Below, piece by piece: positions 6,871-14,832 of a stretch of DNA of 34,277 nt. The stretch is from Planctomycetota bacterium (GTDB lineage: Bacteria > Planctomycetota > Planctomycetia > Planctomycetales > Planctomycetaceae), in assembly GCA_003671275.1 (NCBI GenBank), contig QWPB01000168.1, positions 1-34,277 of the forward strand, written 5' to 3'. The translations under genes and the position numbers were made by a program. Numbering within the stretch: the first letter of the stretch is position 1; each line of letters begins with the position of its first letter. Under the pieces are notes generated by a model. It was not told the origin of the DNA and did no database searches. It saw nothing but the letters and a program-made list of their open reading frames with translations.

Positions 6871-9135
6871 ATGAATATGCGTCGATGGTTCGTCGCCTGG
6901 ACACTCTGGGGAATATTTGTTTTGTCCGGTCGCCACGTCCCTGCTGAGGAGTTTCCTCCTCTGAGTGTGATGACTTTGGGGGACTCCATCACCAAAGGGG
7001 CTCGCCCCGGTGTGACGGACGATCAAACCTTTGCGGCGGAGCTGCAGCGACAGCTGCGAGTCCAGGGGCACCCCGAGGCCGAGATAACGAACGTCGGCAT
7101 CGGCGGGGAGACGGCAGGACAAGGACTCCGGCGACTCGAACGCGATGTCGTCGCCCGGAAACCATCCATCGTCACGATCATGTACGGCCACAATGACAGT
7201 TATGTGGATGTGGGAAAAACCGAAGTTCGCGTCCCTGTCGCTCGCTTTCGATCCGATCTGTCTCAGCTGGTCCAGCGTCTTCGTGAAGCAGGGATCACCG
7301 CGATCCTGATGACCCCACCGGCCTATGCCGAGAAGTCGGGGCCGAACGGCCTGGGTGAACATTGCAATGTGAAGCTCTCGCAATATGCGGAGATCACGCG
7401 CCAAGTGGCCGACACGCTCCAGACCCCGCTGATCGACCATTATGCGGCCTGGGCGGAACGTTCCCAACGGGGAGCCGACCTCAACGAGTGGACGACGGAT
7501 GGGTATCACCCCAATCCTCTGGGGCATGTCGATCTGGCCACCCGCATGCTGTCGGTGGTTCAAGAGCAGATCCCGCCAGGATACTTTGCGAAAGTCCCGA
7601 GGGAGAACTGGTCGGAGCTGAATGCCCGGCTGAGCGGTGGCAGTTGCTGGCGAAAGCCGGGGCAACTGTTTCTTGACATTCCCGGACCTGATGCCCGGCA
7701 AGTCAAGCTGCCAAGGTTGAACAATGTGGTCCGCAGTGTGAGCTGGATCATGGATGGGCCCCCACACTTCGATGGCGTATCGCTCTCGCAAACCCCCTCG
7801 GAATGGACCGTCCAGATTTCGGAGAACGTTCCCTCGGAAGCGGTGATCGCCCTCGAAGTCGATGGTATGCCGCGACTGGCGCTCACCCCTGCGGTTTCCC
7901 GCCCCGGCGCGGAGGGGGTGATTACGCTGTCAGCTCACGATGCGGTCGTCCATGGCGAGAAGCTGCAGTTCGAGCCCCTGACTCACAAGAATACGGTCGG
8001 ATACTGGGTGAACCCGAAGGACTACGCGGAATGGAGTTATGGCATCGACACCCCGGGCGAGTTCGAGGTTCTGATCCATCAAGGCTGCGGCGGGCACGCC
8101 GGGAGCGAAGTCGAGCTGGGCTTTCCCGAAGGGGCCGTACCGTTTGTTGTCGAGGAGACCGGTCACTTCCAGAACTTTGTTTGGCGTTCCATCGGAAGGA
8201 TCTCCCTGAAGGAGCTCGGTGTTCAACAGGTCCGCCTCCGGTGCACGAAACTCGCCAAGGGGGCGGTGATGGACATGCGGCAGATCCGACTCGTTCCCGT
8301 CGGTGCCGCCACGGCCAACCCGCGAGACATGCGGGACGTAGCACCGGATCTGGTGCCTCCGGCATTCTCCATCAAAACCCCGGCCCCCGGTCAGCACGTG
8401 CTACGACTGCTTCCGAATCAACCGCCGGGGCATGGCCTGTACCTGCCCACCAATTGGAATGGCGGTCGTAAGTGGCCCATCCTCGTCGAATGGACCGGAA
8501 ATGGCCCCTACCGCAACGATCGGGGAGATGTTTCAACCGGTGAGTTTGAACAGTCCCAACTGGCCTTCGGTTTGTCGGGTGGATATGACGCGATCTGTTT
8601 GAGCCTGCCGCTCGTCGATGAACGGGGAGCCTCGCTGTTTCAGTGGTGGGGAGAGGCTCCCGACTACGATCCTGCGGCGACTGTTCGCTATCTGAAGGCA
8701 GCCATCGCCGACACCTGCGAGAAGTACGGCGGAGACCCCAGCCACGTGATTCTGGTGGGATTCTCTCGCGGCTCGATCGCCGTCAACGCCGTGGGCCTAT
8801 CGAGCGATGAAGCCGCCGGACTGTGGAAAGCGGCGGTTTGTTTCAGTCACTACGACGGTGTTCAAGAATGGCCGTTTGCGGGAAGCGATGCCCCGTCCGC
8901 TCGCACGCGGCTCCAGCGTTTGGGCAACAAGCCGCAGTTCATCGTCAGTGAATCGTCTGCCAGTGGCCCTTCGCAAGTCGACCAGACAAAGAATTACCTG
9001 GATATGACCGAATTAAAGGGCGATTTTACGTTCGCTGCCACAGGGTTCCTGAATCACAGCGACCGGTGGGCTCTCCGTCCCAGTCCGGCTCGTCAGCAGA
9101 TTCGCGAGTGGCTGAAGAGACAGATGGCCCCCTGA
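6871..9135 (+). CDS. Secreted three-part esterase: SGNH hydrolase, carbohydrate-binding-like and alpha/beta hydrolase domains
   Basis: This 754-aa exported protein has a signal peptide at 1-25 (MNMRRW, hydrophobic core, VPA/EE). Residues 30-235 form an SGNH/GDSL esterase with all blocks: GDSI with nucleophile S39, GIGGE (G78), GHND (N108), and DGYH with D210 and H213. A beta-rich middle (about 340-477, including NTVGYWVNPKDYAEW at 374-388) resembles the non-catalytic carbohydrate-binding modules found in planctomycete sulfatases and esterases. The C-terminal part (about 500-750) looks like an alpha/beta hydrolase, with nucleophile elbow GFSRG (630-634, S632) and a late His (H729). GGAG 8-9 nt upstream supports the first ATG. 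Two separate esterase active sites on one chain suggest polysaccharide deacetylation or de-esterification outside the cytoplasm; the substrate is unknown. Confidence 0.88.
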   Translation: MNMRRWFVAWTLWGIFVLSGRHVPAEEFPPLSVMTLGDSITKGARPGVTDDQTFAAELQRQLRVQGHPEAEITNVGIGGETAGQGLRRLERDVVARKPSIVTIMYGHNDSYVDVGKTEVRVPVARFRSDLSQLVQRLREAGITAILMTPPAYAEKSGPNGLGEHCNVKLSQYAEITRQVADTLQTPLIDHYAAWAERSQRGADLNEWTTDGYHPNPLGHVDLATRMLSVVQEQIPPGYFAKVPRENWSELNARLSGGSCWRKPGQLFLDIPGPDARQVKLPRLNNVVRSVSWIMDGPPHFDGVSLSQTPSEWTVQISENVPSEAVIALEVDGMPRLALTPAVSRPGAEGVITLSAHDAVVHGEKLQFEPLTHKNTVGYWVNPKDYAEWSYGIDTPGEFEVLIHQGCGGHAGSEVELGFPEGAVPFVVEETGHFQNFVWRSIGRISLKELGVQQVRLRCTKLAKGAVMDMRQIRLVPVGAATANPRDMRDVAPDLVPPAFSIKTPAPGQHVLRLLPNQPPGHGLYLPTNWNGGRKWPILVEWTGNGPYRNDRGDVSTGEFEQSQLAFGLSGGYDAICLSLPLVDERGASLFQWWGEAPDYDPAATVRYLKAAIADTCEKYGGDPSHVILVGFSRGSIAVNAVGLSSDEAAGLWKAAVCFSHYDGVQEWPFAGSDAPSARTRLQRLGNKPQFIVSESSASGPSQVDQTKNYLDMTELKGDFTFAATGFLNHSDRWALRPSPARQQIREWLKRQMAP

Positions 9136-9278
9136 CCGCAGCTGGATTACCCGAGAGCGTGCATCCGAAAAGCGATACATCAACCTTGTCTGTCGCGTGC
9201 TCCCAGAAGCCCTGTTCACTCTCAGATCGTGGGGCAGACAAGATTGCCTGCCCGACGACCGACCTTCGTGGACACACA

Positions 9279-10229
9279 CTACCCGATGCAGACGGGCGGG
9301 TCGTTGTTTTCCGGTCGACCTTCGGTGTAGTACCAGTTGTGAATCGGCTTGAGAATGGCCTGCACGTCAGCCACCAGTTGAGTATCAAGCGGCTGCTGAA
9401 CCCACTCGGCCCACTGGCGTATCCGGTGGGGATTCGCACTGCCCGTGACGCAGGTTGTGATTTCCGGATGGGCCACGGAAAACTGGAGTGCCAGCTGGGC
9501 GATATCCACACCGTGCTGACGACAGAAGTCGGCGGCTTTCTGAGCCGTCTCGCGAACAAACGGAGTCGCCTTGTGCCACGGAGGTAAGGTGTCATTGGTC
9601 AGAAGTCGCGCGGAGAAGGGAGCGGCATTCATGATGCCGACGTTCTTGGACTTCAGGTAGGGGATTAGATCTCCGAACATGGTGTTCTGCAGCGTGTAAT
9701 GGTTATACGACAACACAACATCCAATGTCGTCCGATCGAGGATATACCGGAACATCTTCATCGGATAACCGCTGACACCGATGAACTTCACTTTGCCGAG
9801 CTTCTGCTGTTCCCGAAGCGCCGGGAGCGTCTCCTCGACAATCTGGGACATGTCGACGAATTCGATGTCATGACACAACATGATGTCGAGGTATTCCACA
9901 CCCAGCCGTTCGAGACTGATATCCACACTCTCCGCGACACGCCGGGCCGAGAAATCAAAATGCTTCCCGCTGTACCGCCCCAGCTTGGTTCCGAGAATGT
10001 AGCTGTCACGAGGAATCCCCCGCAGGGCAAACCCCAACAGGCACTCCGAGGTTCCACGTCCATAGAAGGGCGACGTGTCGATAAAGTTCAATCCGCACTC
10101 GAGGGCCACCGGCACACTGCGAAGTGCCTCATTGATGTCGACCTGCCGAAACTCCTGCCCCAGCGACGAGGCTCCAAACGACAGGATGGGAAGTTGCAGG
10201 CCGGTTTGACCGAGAGGACGAGTGAGCAT
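9279..10229 (-). CDS. Aldo/keto reductase
   Basis: This NAD(P)H-dependent oxidoreductase has the (beta/alpha)8-barrel AKR fold and is cytoplasmic. The 316-aa protein begins RPLGQTGLQLPILSFGASS, typical of the family, and carries the catalytic tetrad: D51 (FIDTSPFYG), Y56, K82 (GTKLGRYSGK) and H120 (DIMLCHD). The C-terminal cofactor region includes VTGSANPHRIRQW. The ATG at 10229 is preferred because the open frame continues upstream to 10415 but that extra part overlaps the histidine kinase gene and is not AKR-like. The nearest relatives appear to be L-galactose or L-fucose dehydrogenase-like AKRs, but the substrate cannot be assigned. It converges with the hydrolase gene. Confidence 0.93.
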   Translation of the reverse strand: MLTRPLGQTGLQLPILSFGASSLGQEFRQVDINEALRSVPVALECGLNFIDTSPFYGRGTSECLLGFALRGIPRDSYILGTKLGRYSGKHFDFSARRVAESVDISLERLGVEYLDIMLCHDIEFVDMSQIVEETLPALREQQKLGKVKFIGVSGYPMKMFRYILDRTTLDVVLSYNHYTLQNTMFGDLIPYLKSKNVGIMNAAPFSARLLTNDTLPPWHKATPFVRETAQKAADFCRQHGVDIAQLALQFSVAHPEITTCVTGSANPHRIRQWAEWVQQPLDTQLVADVQAILKPIHNWYYTEGRPENNDPPVCIG

Positions 10230-10308
10230 GACAACAAGATCACCAGGGGAACGAGGTCCAGGAAACTGGCCGTAGATTGGAGATTCCTCAAACACTCGAC
10301 AAGTCTGA

Positions 10309-11451
10309 CTACCGCGAGATTCGGGCCGACGAGGGCGCATCGAGCGGCCAGAGGCTGCGAAAGACCGTGCGTTCGGAGGTGGAGTCGACTCCAATTCTTC
10401 CGCCATGCGACTCAAGGATTCTCCAGCACTTGGTCAGGCCAAAGCCCAGACCACGGCCCGCATTCCGTCCGGAAAAAAACGGATCGAACAGATGTTCCCG
10501 CTCCACTGCGGTCAGCGCCGGGCCATGATTTAGAAGATCGATTTCACACCAGTCACGCCCGCCCCACGCTCGCGTTCGGACACGTAAGCCGATCTTTCCA
10601 CCCGCCCCTGTGACCTGAATGGCGTTCCGCAGCAGTTCCAAAATTGCGACTTGAAACTGATCGCGATCCAGCATGACGGAGATCGTCGAGGCCAGTTGCC
10701 GCCGGAGTTGCACGGAGCCTCGATCCAGCTCGGGCTGCAGCCGGTACAGCACCTCATCAATGAGCGGAATGACATCGACCCACTGGCACTGGGGCATGGG
10801 GGGCCGGGCGAATGTCATGGTGTCGGCGATCATATCCCGAATGCGCAAGGCCTGGTTTGCAATCGTGACCAGCCCCCGATGACGGTCGGGATCGGTCTCC
10901 TGTCGCTGCAACAGTTGGGAACGTCCGAGGATGGTCCCCAGAGGATTGTTGATTTCGTGCCCCGCTCCGCCTGCAAATTCCGCCAAGGCTCGCATCTTGG
11001 CCTCCCGCAGTGTTTGCTCACGCGTAGCTAGCCAGTTCAGCCACAGCCCATACCACTCCCGGTCTTCCATCGTAAGCGATGATCGCGGGTCGGAATTGGA
11101 GATGGCTCCATAGTCCCCCAGATAATATACGCGAGCCGAGTCGCCTCCCGTTTGTACTCCCGGAACACTCCAGGCTCGCAACTGAGAAGCGGTCGGCGGA
11201 TCGAGGATTGGCTGGTGCTGAATCTCATACAGTCGGGCCGTCCCGATCATGCCGATCGCCACCAGGCCCGGCTCCGGCCAAATCCACAGGGCACCACCCG
11301 CGGACTGATTACCCAACAGGGCGTCCAGCAGATACTGGAGACCGGCCTCCAGGGATGGCGTATGCAACATCTCGGTCACGAAATGCGAAACCCCCTCCGC
11401 CGGAACAACGGAACCAGCGAGGGGGGACAAACGCTTCACAGATGAAGACAC
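10309..11451 (-). CDS. Soluble sensor histidine kinase
   Basis: This is a cytoplasmic kinase of a two-component system without any transmembrane segment. Counting from the GTG at 11451, the N-terminal 130 residues look like a divergent GAF/PAS-type input domain (ALWIWPEPGLVAIG region). HisKA follows with the phosphorylated histidine H165 in GGAGHEINNPLG. The HATPase domain has N276 in ELLRNAIQ and the G box AGRGLGFGLTKCWRI. The start is uncertain: the frame opens at a GTG at 11556, inside the regulator gene, and ATG 11370 is another option; 11451 avoids the 55-nt overlap. It lies directly downstream of its likely partner regulator, in the same orientation, and is about 380 aa long. The signal sensed is unknown. 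Confidence 0.9.
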   Translation of the reverse strand: MSSSVKRLSPLAGSVVPAEGVSHFVTEMLHTPSLEAGLQYLLDALLGNQSAGGALWIWPEPGLVAIGMIGTARLYEIQHQPILDPPTASQLRAWSVPGVQTGGDSARVYYLGDYGAISNSDPRSSLTMEDREWYGLWLNWLATREQTLREAKMRALAEFAGGAGHEINNPLGTILGRSQLLQRQETDPDRHRGLVTIANQALRIRDMIADTMTFARPPMPQCQWVDVIPLIDEVLYRLQPELDRGSVQLRRQLASTISVMLDRDQFQVAILELLRNAIQVTGAGGKIGLRVRTRAWGGRDWCEIDLLNHGPALTAVEREHLFDPFFSGRNAGRGLGFGLTKCWRILESHGGRIGVDSTSERTVFRSLWPLDAPSSARISR

Positions 11452-11501
11452 CAGACAGTTCCCGAAGACCCCGGTCAGGGTGAACTCCCTGCGGATGACA
11501 A

Positions 11502-12098
11502 TTACATACCGCGACCATGACGGGGCGGATTGACATCCATGTCGAGCAGGTGACACATCCGGGCCAGCAGTGATTCCACTTCGAACGGCTTCTGCAGGAA
11601 GTCGTTCGCTCCGGAATCGAGCAAATCCTGGATCTTGTCCTGCTCGACCAGACCGCTGATGCAGATGATTTTCACTTCATCGAGTGCCGAATCGCTCCGC
11701 ACGCGCTGGCAGACTTCCTTGCCATTGATGTCTGGCAGCATGATGTCGAGGACCAGCACATCGGGCTTGTACTCGCGAACCATCATTCCCGCGTCAAAGC
11801 CGTTGTTGGCCACGCGGACCTCGAAGCGGCCATCGGCAACGAGAATATCGCTAATCAGGTCGACCAGATCCGTATCGTCGTCGACAACCAAGGCTTTCCG
11901 CCGTCCGCTTTCCAAGGCGTCAGTCGGAATGCCGTTATCCTTCATGAACTTATACAGGATGTCGCGCGGAATCCGACGAAACCGCGATCCTGGCACGCGA
12001 AACCCCTTCAGCTGTCCGGAATCGAAGCAGCGGATGATCGTCTGCTGGCTGACTTTGCAAATCTTGGCCGCTTCGCCTGTCGTGAAAACTGTTTTCAT
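11502..12098 (-). CDS. Response regulator with N-terminal excisionase-type HTH and C-terminal receiver
   Basis: The order is the reverse of the usual one. Residues 1-52 form a MerR/excisionase-type winged helix (TTGEAAKICKVSQQTIIRCF, then FRVPGSRFRRIPRDILYKFM). Residues about 66-188 are a CheY-like receiver with acidic pocket D73-D75, phosphoacceptor D118 (VLDIMLPD), S148 and K170 (LQKPF). The protein has 198 aa. The ATG at 12098 was chosen because the HTH begins there and GGAAAGAG lies just upstream; the longer open frame to 12221 adds nothing domain-like. The kinase downstream is the obvious partner. Phosphorylation probably alters DNA binding; targets are unknown, though the inverted repeat upstream of this gene is a candidate. 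Confidence 0.92.
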   Translation of the reverse strand: MKTVFTTGEAAKICKVSQQTIIRCFDSGQLKGFRVPGSRFRRIPRDILYKFMKDNGIPTDALESGRRKALVVDDDTDLVDLISDILVADGRFEVRVANNGFDAGMMVREYKPDVLVLDIMLPDINGKEVCQRVRSDSALDEVKIICISGLVEQDKIQDLLDSGANDFLQKPFEVESLLARMCHLLDMDVNPPRHGRGM

Positions 12099-12488
12099 GG
12101 CTCTTTCCATCCATTGGAGTGAGTCAGACAGCTCCCCGCTGCCAGCGGACCGCAGGCCAGTAGACCGGCCCTTGATACGCTCCCATCGATCCGAAATGGG
12201 AGGCCACATGCATTCAATCAATTGGACTGGGGAAGCCGGGAAGCCGACACTCCTCAGACTGACAATCTTGCCGATTTTGTCAGTTATACCGATTGTATGT
12301 ATGCTGCGGGCGCGGTCAATAGTGGTTTCTCGCCACCAGCCCTCCTGGCCCGCGCAGAGCCCCGGAAGCGTGCATCTTCGGCAGTAAACGCCGCAGACCT
12401 CGCAGACTACGAATTAACGACCGCTTGTCCCTGTGAATGGGGAGAGTGCAACGATCCGGGGATTTAGTGAACGGCTGATCGCCAGGTA
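12099..12488. other. Intergenic region upstream of the two-component operon
   Basis: These 390 bp lie between the regulator start and the trpF stop, both on the minus strand. The main visible element is the inverted repeat at 12258-12284. A small direct repeat (GCAGAC twice, around 12390-12405) and an 81-codon plus-strand frame without protein-like features are also present. Confidence 0.55.
12258..12284 (-). promoter_or_regulatory. Inverted repeat, candidate operator of the two-component operon
   Basis: ACTGACAA (12258-12265) and TTGTCAGT (12277-12284) are perfect 8-bp arms around an 11-bp centre. The arm centres are about 19 bp apart, near two helical turns, as expected for a dimeric regulator. 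It lies 160-186 nt upstream of the regulator start. No T tract follows, so it is not a terminator of either orientation. Confidence 0.45.
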
Positions 12489-13133
12489 TCACCTTCGCGT
12501 TCGTACGGCTTCAATGAATGCACGCACCAGCGCCGGATCCTTTTCACCCTTGATCCGTTCACAGCCACTTGCCGCGTCGACCCCGAACGGTTTCACTTGC
12601 TGAATCGCCGATGTCACGTTTGTGGGAGTCAGGCCACCCGCAAGAATCAGCGGGGGCCAATCAGTGGGCCAGTTGGTCAACATCGCCCAAGGCGCGACAG
12701 CACCGGTCCCGCCGTACTCCCCTGCATGGTAAGCATCGACCAGACACGCCCAAGGCGTCGCTCCCCAATGACGCAGCGTTTCCAGATCTGCCGCGATCGG
12801 GCCAATGTCCGCCACTTTCGGTCGATAGACGCGAATGACGGGCACACTTCCCAGGGATGCCACAAACTCCGGTGTCTCGTCGCCATGCAGCTGGACATGC
12901 GTCAGGCCGACCTGCTTGACGGTCTGTAATATCTGTCCACGAGAGCTGTTCACGAAAACTCCGACGACCGCCACACCAGCGGGCACGCACTCGCGCATGG
13001 CCTGCGCCGTCTCAATCGAGACGTATCGCACCGACGGAGGATAAAAGTTCAGGCCGATCGCATCTGGCGTTCCCGCAACGAGCGCAGCTTCCAGAACTCG
13101 TTGATTATTCCACCCGCAGATCTTGACCCACAT
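12489..13133 (-). CDS. trpF: Phosphoribosylanthranilate isomerase
   Basis: It catalyses the Amadori rearrangement of N-(5'-phosphoribosyl)anthranilate to CdRP in tryptophan synthesis, on a (beta/alpha)8 barrel. The 214-aa protein shows KICGW (4-8) with the general base C6, GLNFYPPSVRYV (27-38), VQLHGDE (80-86), LVDAYHAGEYGGTG (131-144) with the general acid D133, and the phosphate-binding LAGGLTPTNV (164-173) and FGVDAASGCE (183-192). The start ATG overlaps the 3' end of the upstream small membrane-protein gene by 29 nt, so translation may be coupled. No other trp gene is nearby, consistent with dispersed trp genes. Confidence 0.95.
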   Translation of the reverse strand: MWVKICGWNNQRVLEAALVAGTPDAIGLNFYPPSVRYVSIETAQAMRECVPAGVAVVGVFVNSSRGQILQTVKQVGLTHVQLHGDETPEFVASLGSVPVIRVYRPKVADIGPIAADLETLRHWGATPWACLVDAYHAGEYGGTGAVAPWAMLTNWPTDWPPLILAGGLTPTNVTSAIQQVKPFGVDAASGCERIKGEKDPALVRAFIEAVRTRR

Positions 13134-13452
13134 CGGTGGCCTCTTCGGAAGAAGATTCAGGCGGCGTCCCCACGGGTGTCACAGAACGGGACTGCTGCTG
13201 GTCCAGACGCATCGCCAAGACACAGCTTACCAGCACGGCTCCAACTTCCAGCGCTGCCAGCGTCGCCCCATGCTTTCGTAGAAACTGATTCGCGGGGGAT
13301 TGCCTTTCCCCAAACTCCGTCATCACGATTGCCAAGGCGGTGCCGCAGAACAGAAATGCGGTGGCAATCACGGCCTTCCAGTACGGATTCACCTCCCCTG
13401 TCTGAATCGAACGGGAAGCAGCCGATTGATCGTTCAATTCCGGTGAAGGCAA
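13105..13452 (-). CDS. Small membrane protein with two predicted helices
   Basis: This is a 115-aa protein of unknown function. It has two hydrophobic helices, about 25-46 (VIATAFLFCGTALAIVM) and 61-80 (GATLAALEVGAVLVSCVLAM), a short polar N-terminus and a Ser/Glu-rich hydrophilic tail. No ATG is available in frame at the start. The TTG at 13452 is chosen because GAGG (13460-13463) sits exactly 7 nt upstream; an out-of-frame ATG at 13459 lies too close to that site to be used. Its 3' end overlaps trpF by 29 nt. I recognise no family. Confidence 0.7.
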   Translation of the reverse strand: MPSPELNDQSAASRSIQTGEVNPYWKAVIATAFLFCGTALAIVMTEFGERQSPANQFLRKHGATLAALEVGAVLVSCVLAMRLDQQQSRSVTPVGTPPESSSEEATDVGQDLRVE

Positions 13453-13527
13453 TAGACATCCTCGACTTGGCGGGGAACTCAGGATCTCACCATCGCTGGA
13501 AACGGGGGACGGGGCGTTCGCCAGTCG

Positions 13528-14634
13528 TTACCCCAGCGGAAAACGGTCCAGCACGTTGACCCAGCTCCTCTTCTCTGCGGATTCCAGAACCGCATCGGCG
13601 ACGCCTTGAGCCAGCGCTCCGTGGTCGAAACCCGGCACGGCGGGGCGGTCTTCGATGATCGCGGAGGTCAGTTCATAGACCAGGTCATACCGGAACACCG
13701 TGCTCGGCACGCCATCGTCCGGGTTACGGGGGCTGCCGGGGATGACGAGGAACTCGCGCGGGACGGGGACCGTTTCCATCGTCCCGCCGTGCTTGCCCAT
13801 CAGGATCGTATTCGGCTCGGTCAGGCGGTAAACCGCTGAGCCTTCCGACCCGTTAATCTCGGCCCACTCCCAGCCGAAGCCGTTGTTGTGGTGCCCCTTG
13901 GCGAGAGTCGTCCCTTCCCAGACGCCGACGGCTCCGTTCTTAAAGCGGCCAATCAGAGCCGACCAGTCGTCGACATTCGATGGCTCGCAGGGCTTGCCAT
14001 CGGCTGTGGTCGTGCGAGGAGCAAAGGTCGCGACGGCTCCGGTGATCGACTCGATCGGCCCGCACAGGTCCATCGCAAAATCAATACGATGGATCGTCAT
14101 GTCGAACAGATCGCCCGCCCCGGCCAAGTGCTTGTACTGCCGCCAGCCCCAGCTCGTTTCCGGCCAGTCGAGGAACCGCTGGCTGCGGAAGTGCCGGATC
14201 TCGCCGAGAGCCCCGGTCTTGACGAGGTGCCGCAGATACCGCATCGACGGGGCGAACCGGTAGGTGAACGCGGTCATGTGCTTGAGGTTGTTGTCCCGCG
14301 CCGCCCGGAACATCTCCGCTGACTCGGCAAAATTCAGCCCCAGCGGCTTCTCGCACATCATGTGCTTGCCGCCCTGAGCACAGGCGAGGACGATCTCGTG
14401 ATGCGTAAAGTTCGGCGTGGCGATGATTACCGCATCGATGTCGGGATCGTTGGCGATGTCCTGATATTTCGTTGTGATCTTCGAGATGCCCCAGTCCTTC
14501 ACCCGCTGGTTCAGCAGCGTTTCGTTGGGGTCGCAGATGGCCACGAGTTCGGATCGTTTGTCGAGCCGAATGCCGGGAACATGGTGATAATCGGAGACGG
14601 CACCGGCTCCGATGATGGCATAGCGAACGGGCAT
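13528..14634 (-). CDS. Gfo/Idh/MocA-family oxidoreductase
   Basis: This is an NAD(P)-dependent sugar or cyclitol dehydrogenase-like protein of 368 aa, with no Tat or Sec signal. The N-terminal Rossmann domain shows IIGAGAVSDYHHVPG (7-21), ATPNFTHHE (72-80) and the family motif CEKPLGLN (94-101) with K97. The C-terminal alpha/beta domain carries GDLFDMTIHRIDFAMDL (174-190) with the catalytic-type D/H pair. The start ATG is followed directly by the fold. A perfect inverted repeat at 14674-14691 sits just upstream. Planctomycetes encode many paralogues; the substrate here cannot be assigned. Confidence 0.93.
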   Translation of the reverse strand: MPVRYAIIGAGAVSDYHHVPGIRLDKRSELVAICDPNETLLNQRVKDWGISKITTKYQDIANDPDIDAVIIATPNFTHHEIVLACAQGGKHMMCEKPLGLNFAESAEMFRAARDNNLKHMTAFTYRFAPSMRYLRHLVKTGALGEIRHFRSQRFLDWPETSWGWRQYKHLAGAGDLFDMTIHRIDFAMDLCGPIESITGAVATFAPRTTTADGKPCEPSNVDDWSALIGRFKNGAVGVWEGTTLAKGHHNNGFGWEWAEINGSEGSAVYRLTEPNTILMGKHGGTMETVPVPREFLVIPGSPRNPDDGVPSTVFRYDLVYELTSAIIEDRPAVPGFDHGALAQGVADAVLESAEKRSWVNVLDRFPLG

Positions 14635-14673
14635 GGGAGAAACGAGAATGAGGTCTGAAGTGAGGGACCGCAG

Positions 14674-14691
14674 TACGGCGACACCGCCGTA
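14674..14691 (-). promoter_or_regulatory. Inverted repeat upstream of the oxidoreductase gene
   Basis: TACGGCG (14674-14680) and CGCCGTA (14685-14691) are perfect arms around ACAC, 40-57 nt before the oxidoreductase start codon. The position is typical of an operator. A role as a weak hairpin of a read-through transcript is also possible. Confidence 0.4.
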
Positions 14692-14752
14692 TCATGGCGT
14701 GGCTGGCAGAAAGGGACAATCGAGTCTTCCCGGCCATCCGCTGACACCCAAC

Positions 14753-14787
14753 AAAAAACCCCTCGTTGCGAAATCCGCGACGAGGGG
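14753..14787 (-). terminator. Intrinsic terminator of the BON-protein gene
   Basis: The arms 14759-14770 and 14776-14787 form a 12-bp stem (one G-U pair) with a 5-nt loop. Six A at 14753-14758 give a T6 tract on the minus strand. It lies 46 nt past the stop codon of the BON protein. Confidence 0.88.
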
Positions 14788-14832
14788 CCAGTTGATGTCG
14801 ATTCCGGTCAGCAGGGACCAGGCGGAACTGGG

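Noticed and set aside
6622-7791. Minus-strand frame of about 390 codons covering the start of the esterase gene
   Set aside because: No recognisable motif. It crosses the promoter region and opposes a clearly coding SGNH domain.
10230-10415. N-terminal extension of the aldo/keto reductase
   Set aside because: It overlaps the histidine kinase gene and is not AKR-like; the ATG at 10229 begins the family N-terminus.
12222-12467. Plus-strand 81-codon frame in the gap before the two-component operon
   Set aside because: No Shine-Dalgarno, no hydrophobic or domain signal, and it crosses the inverted repeat that looks regulatory.
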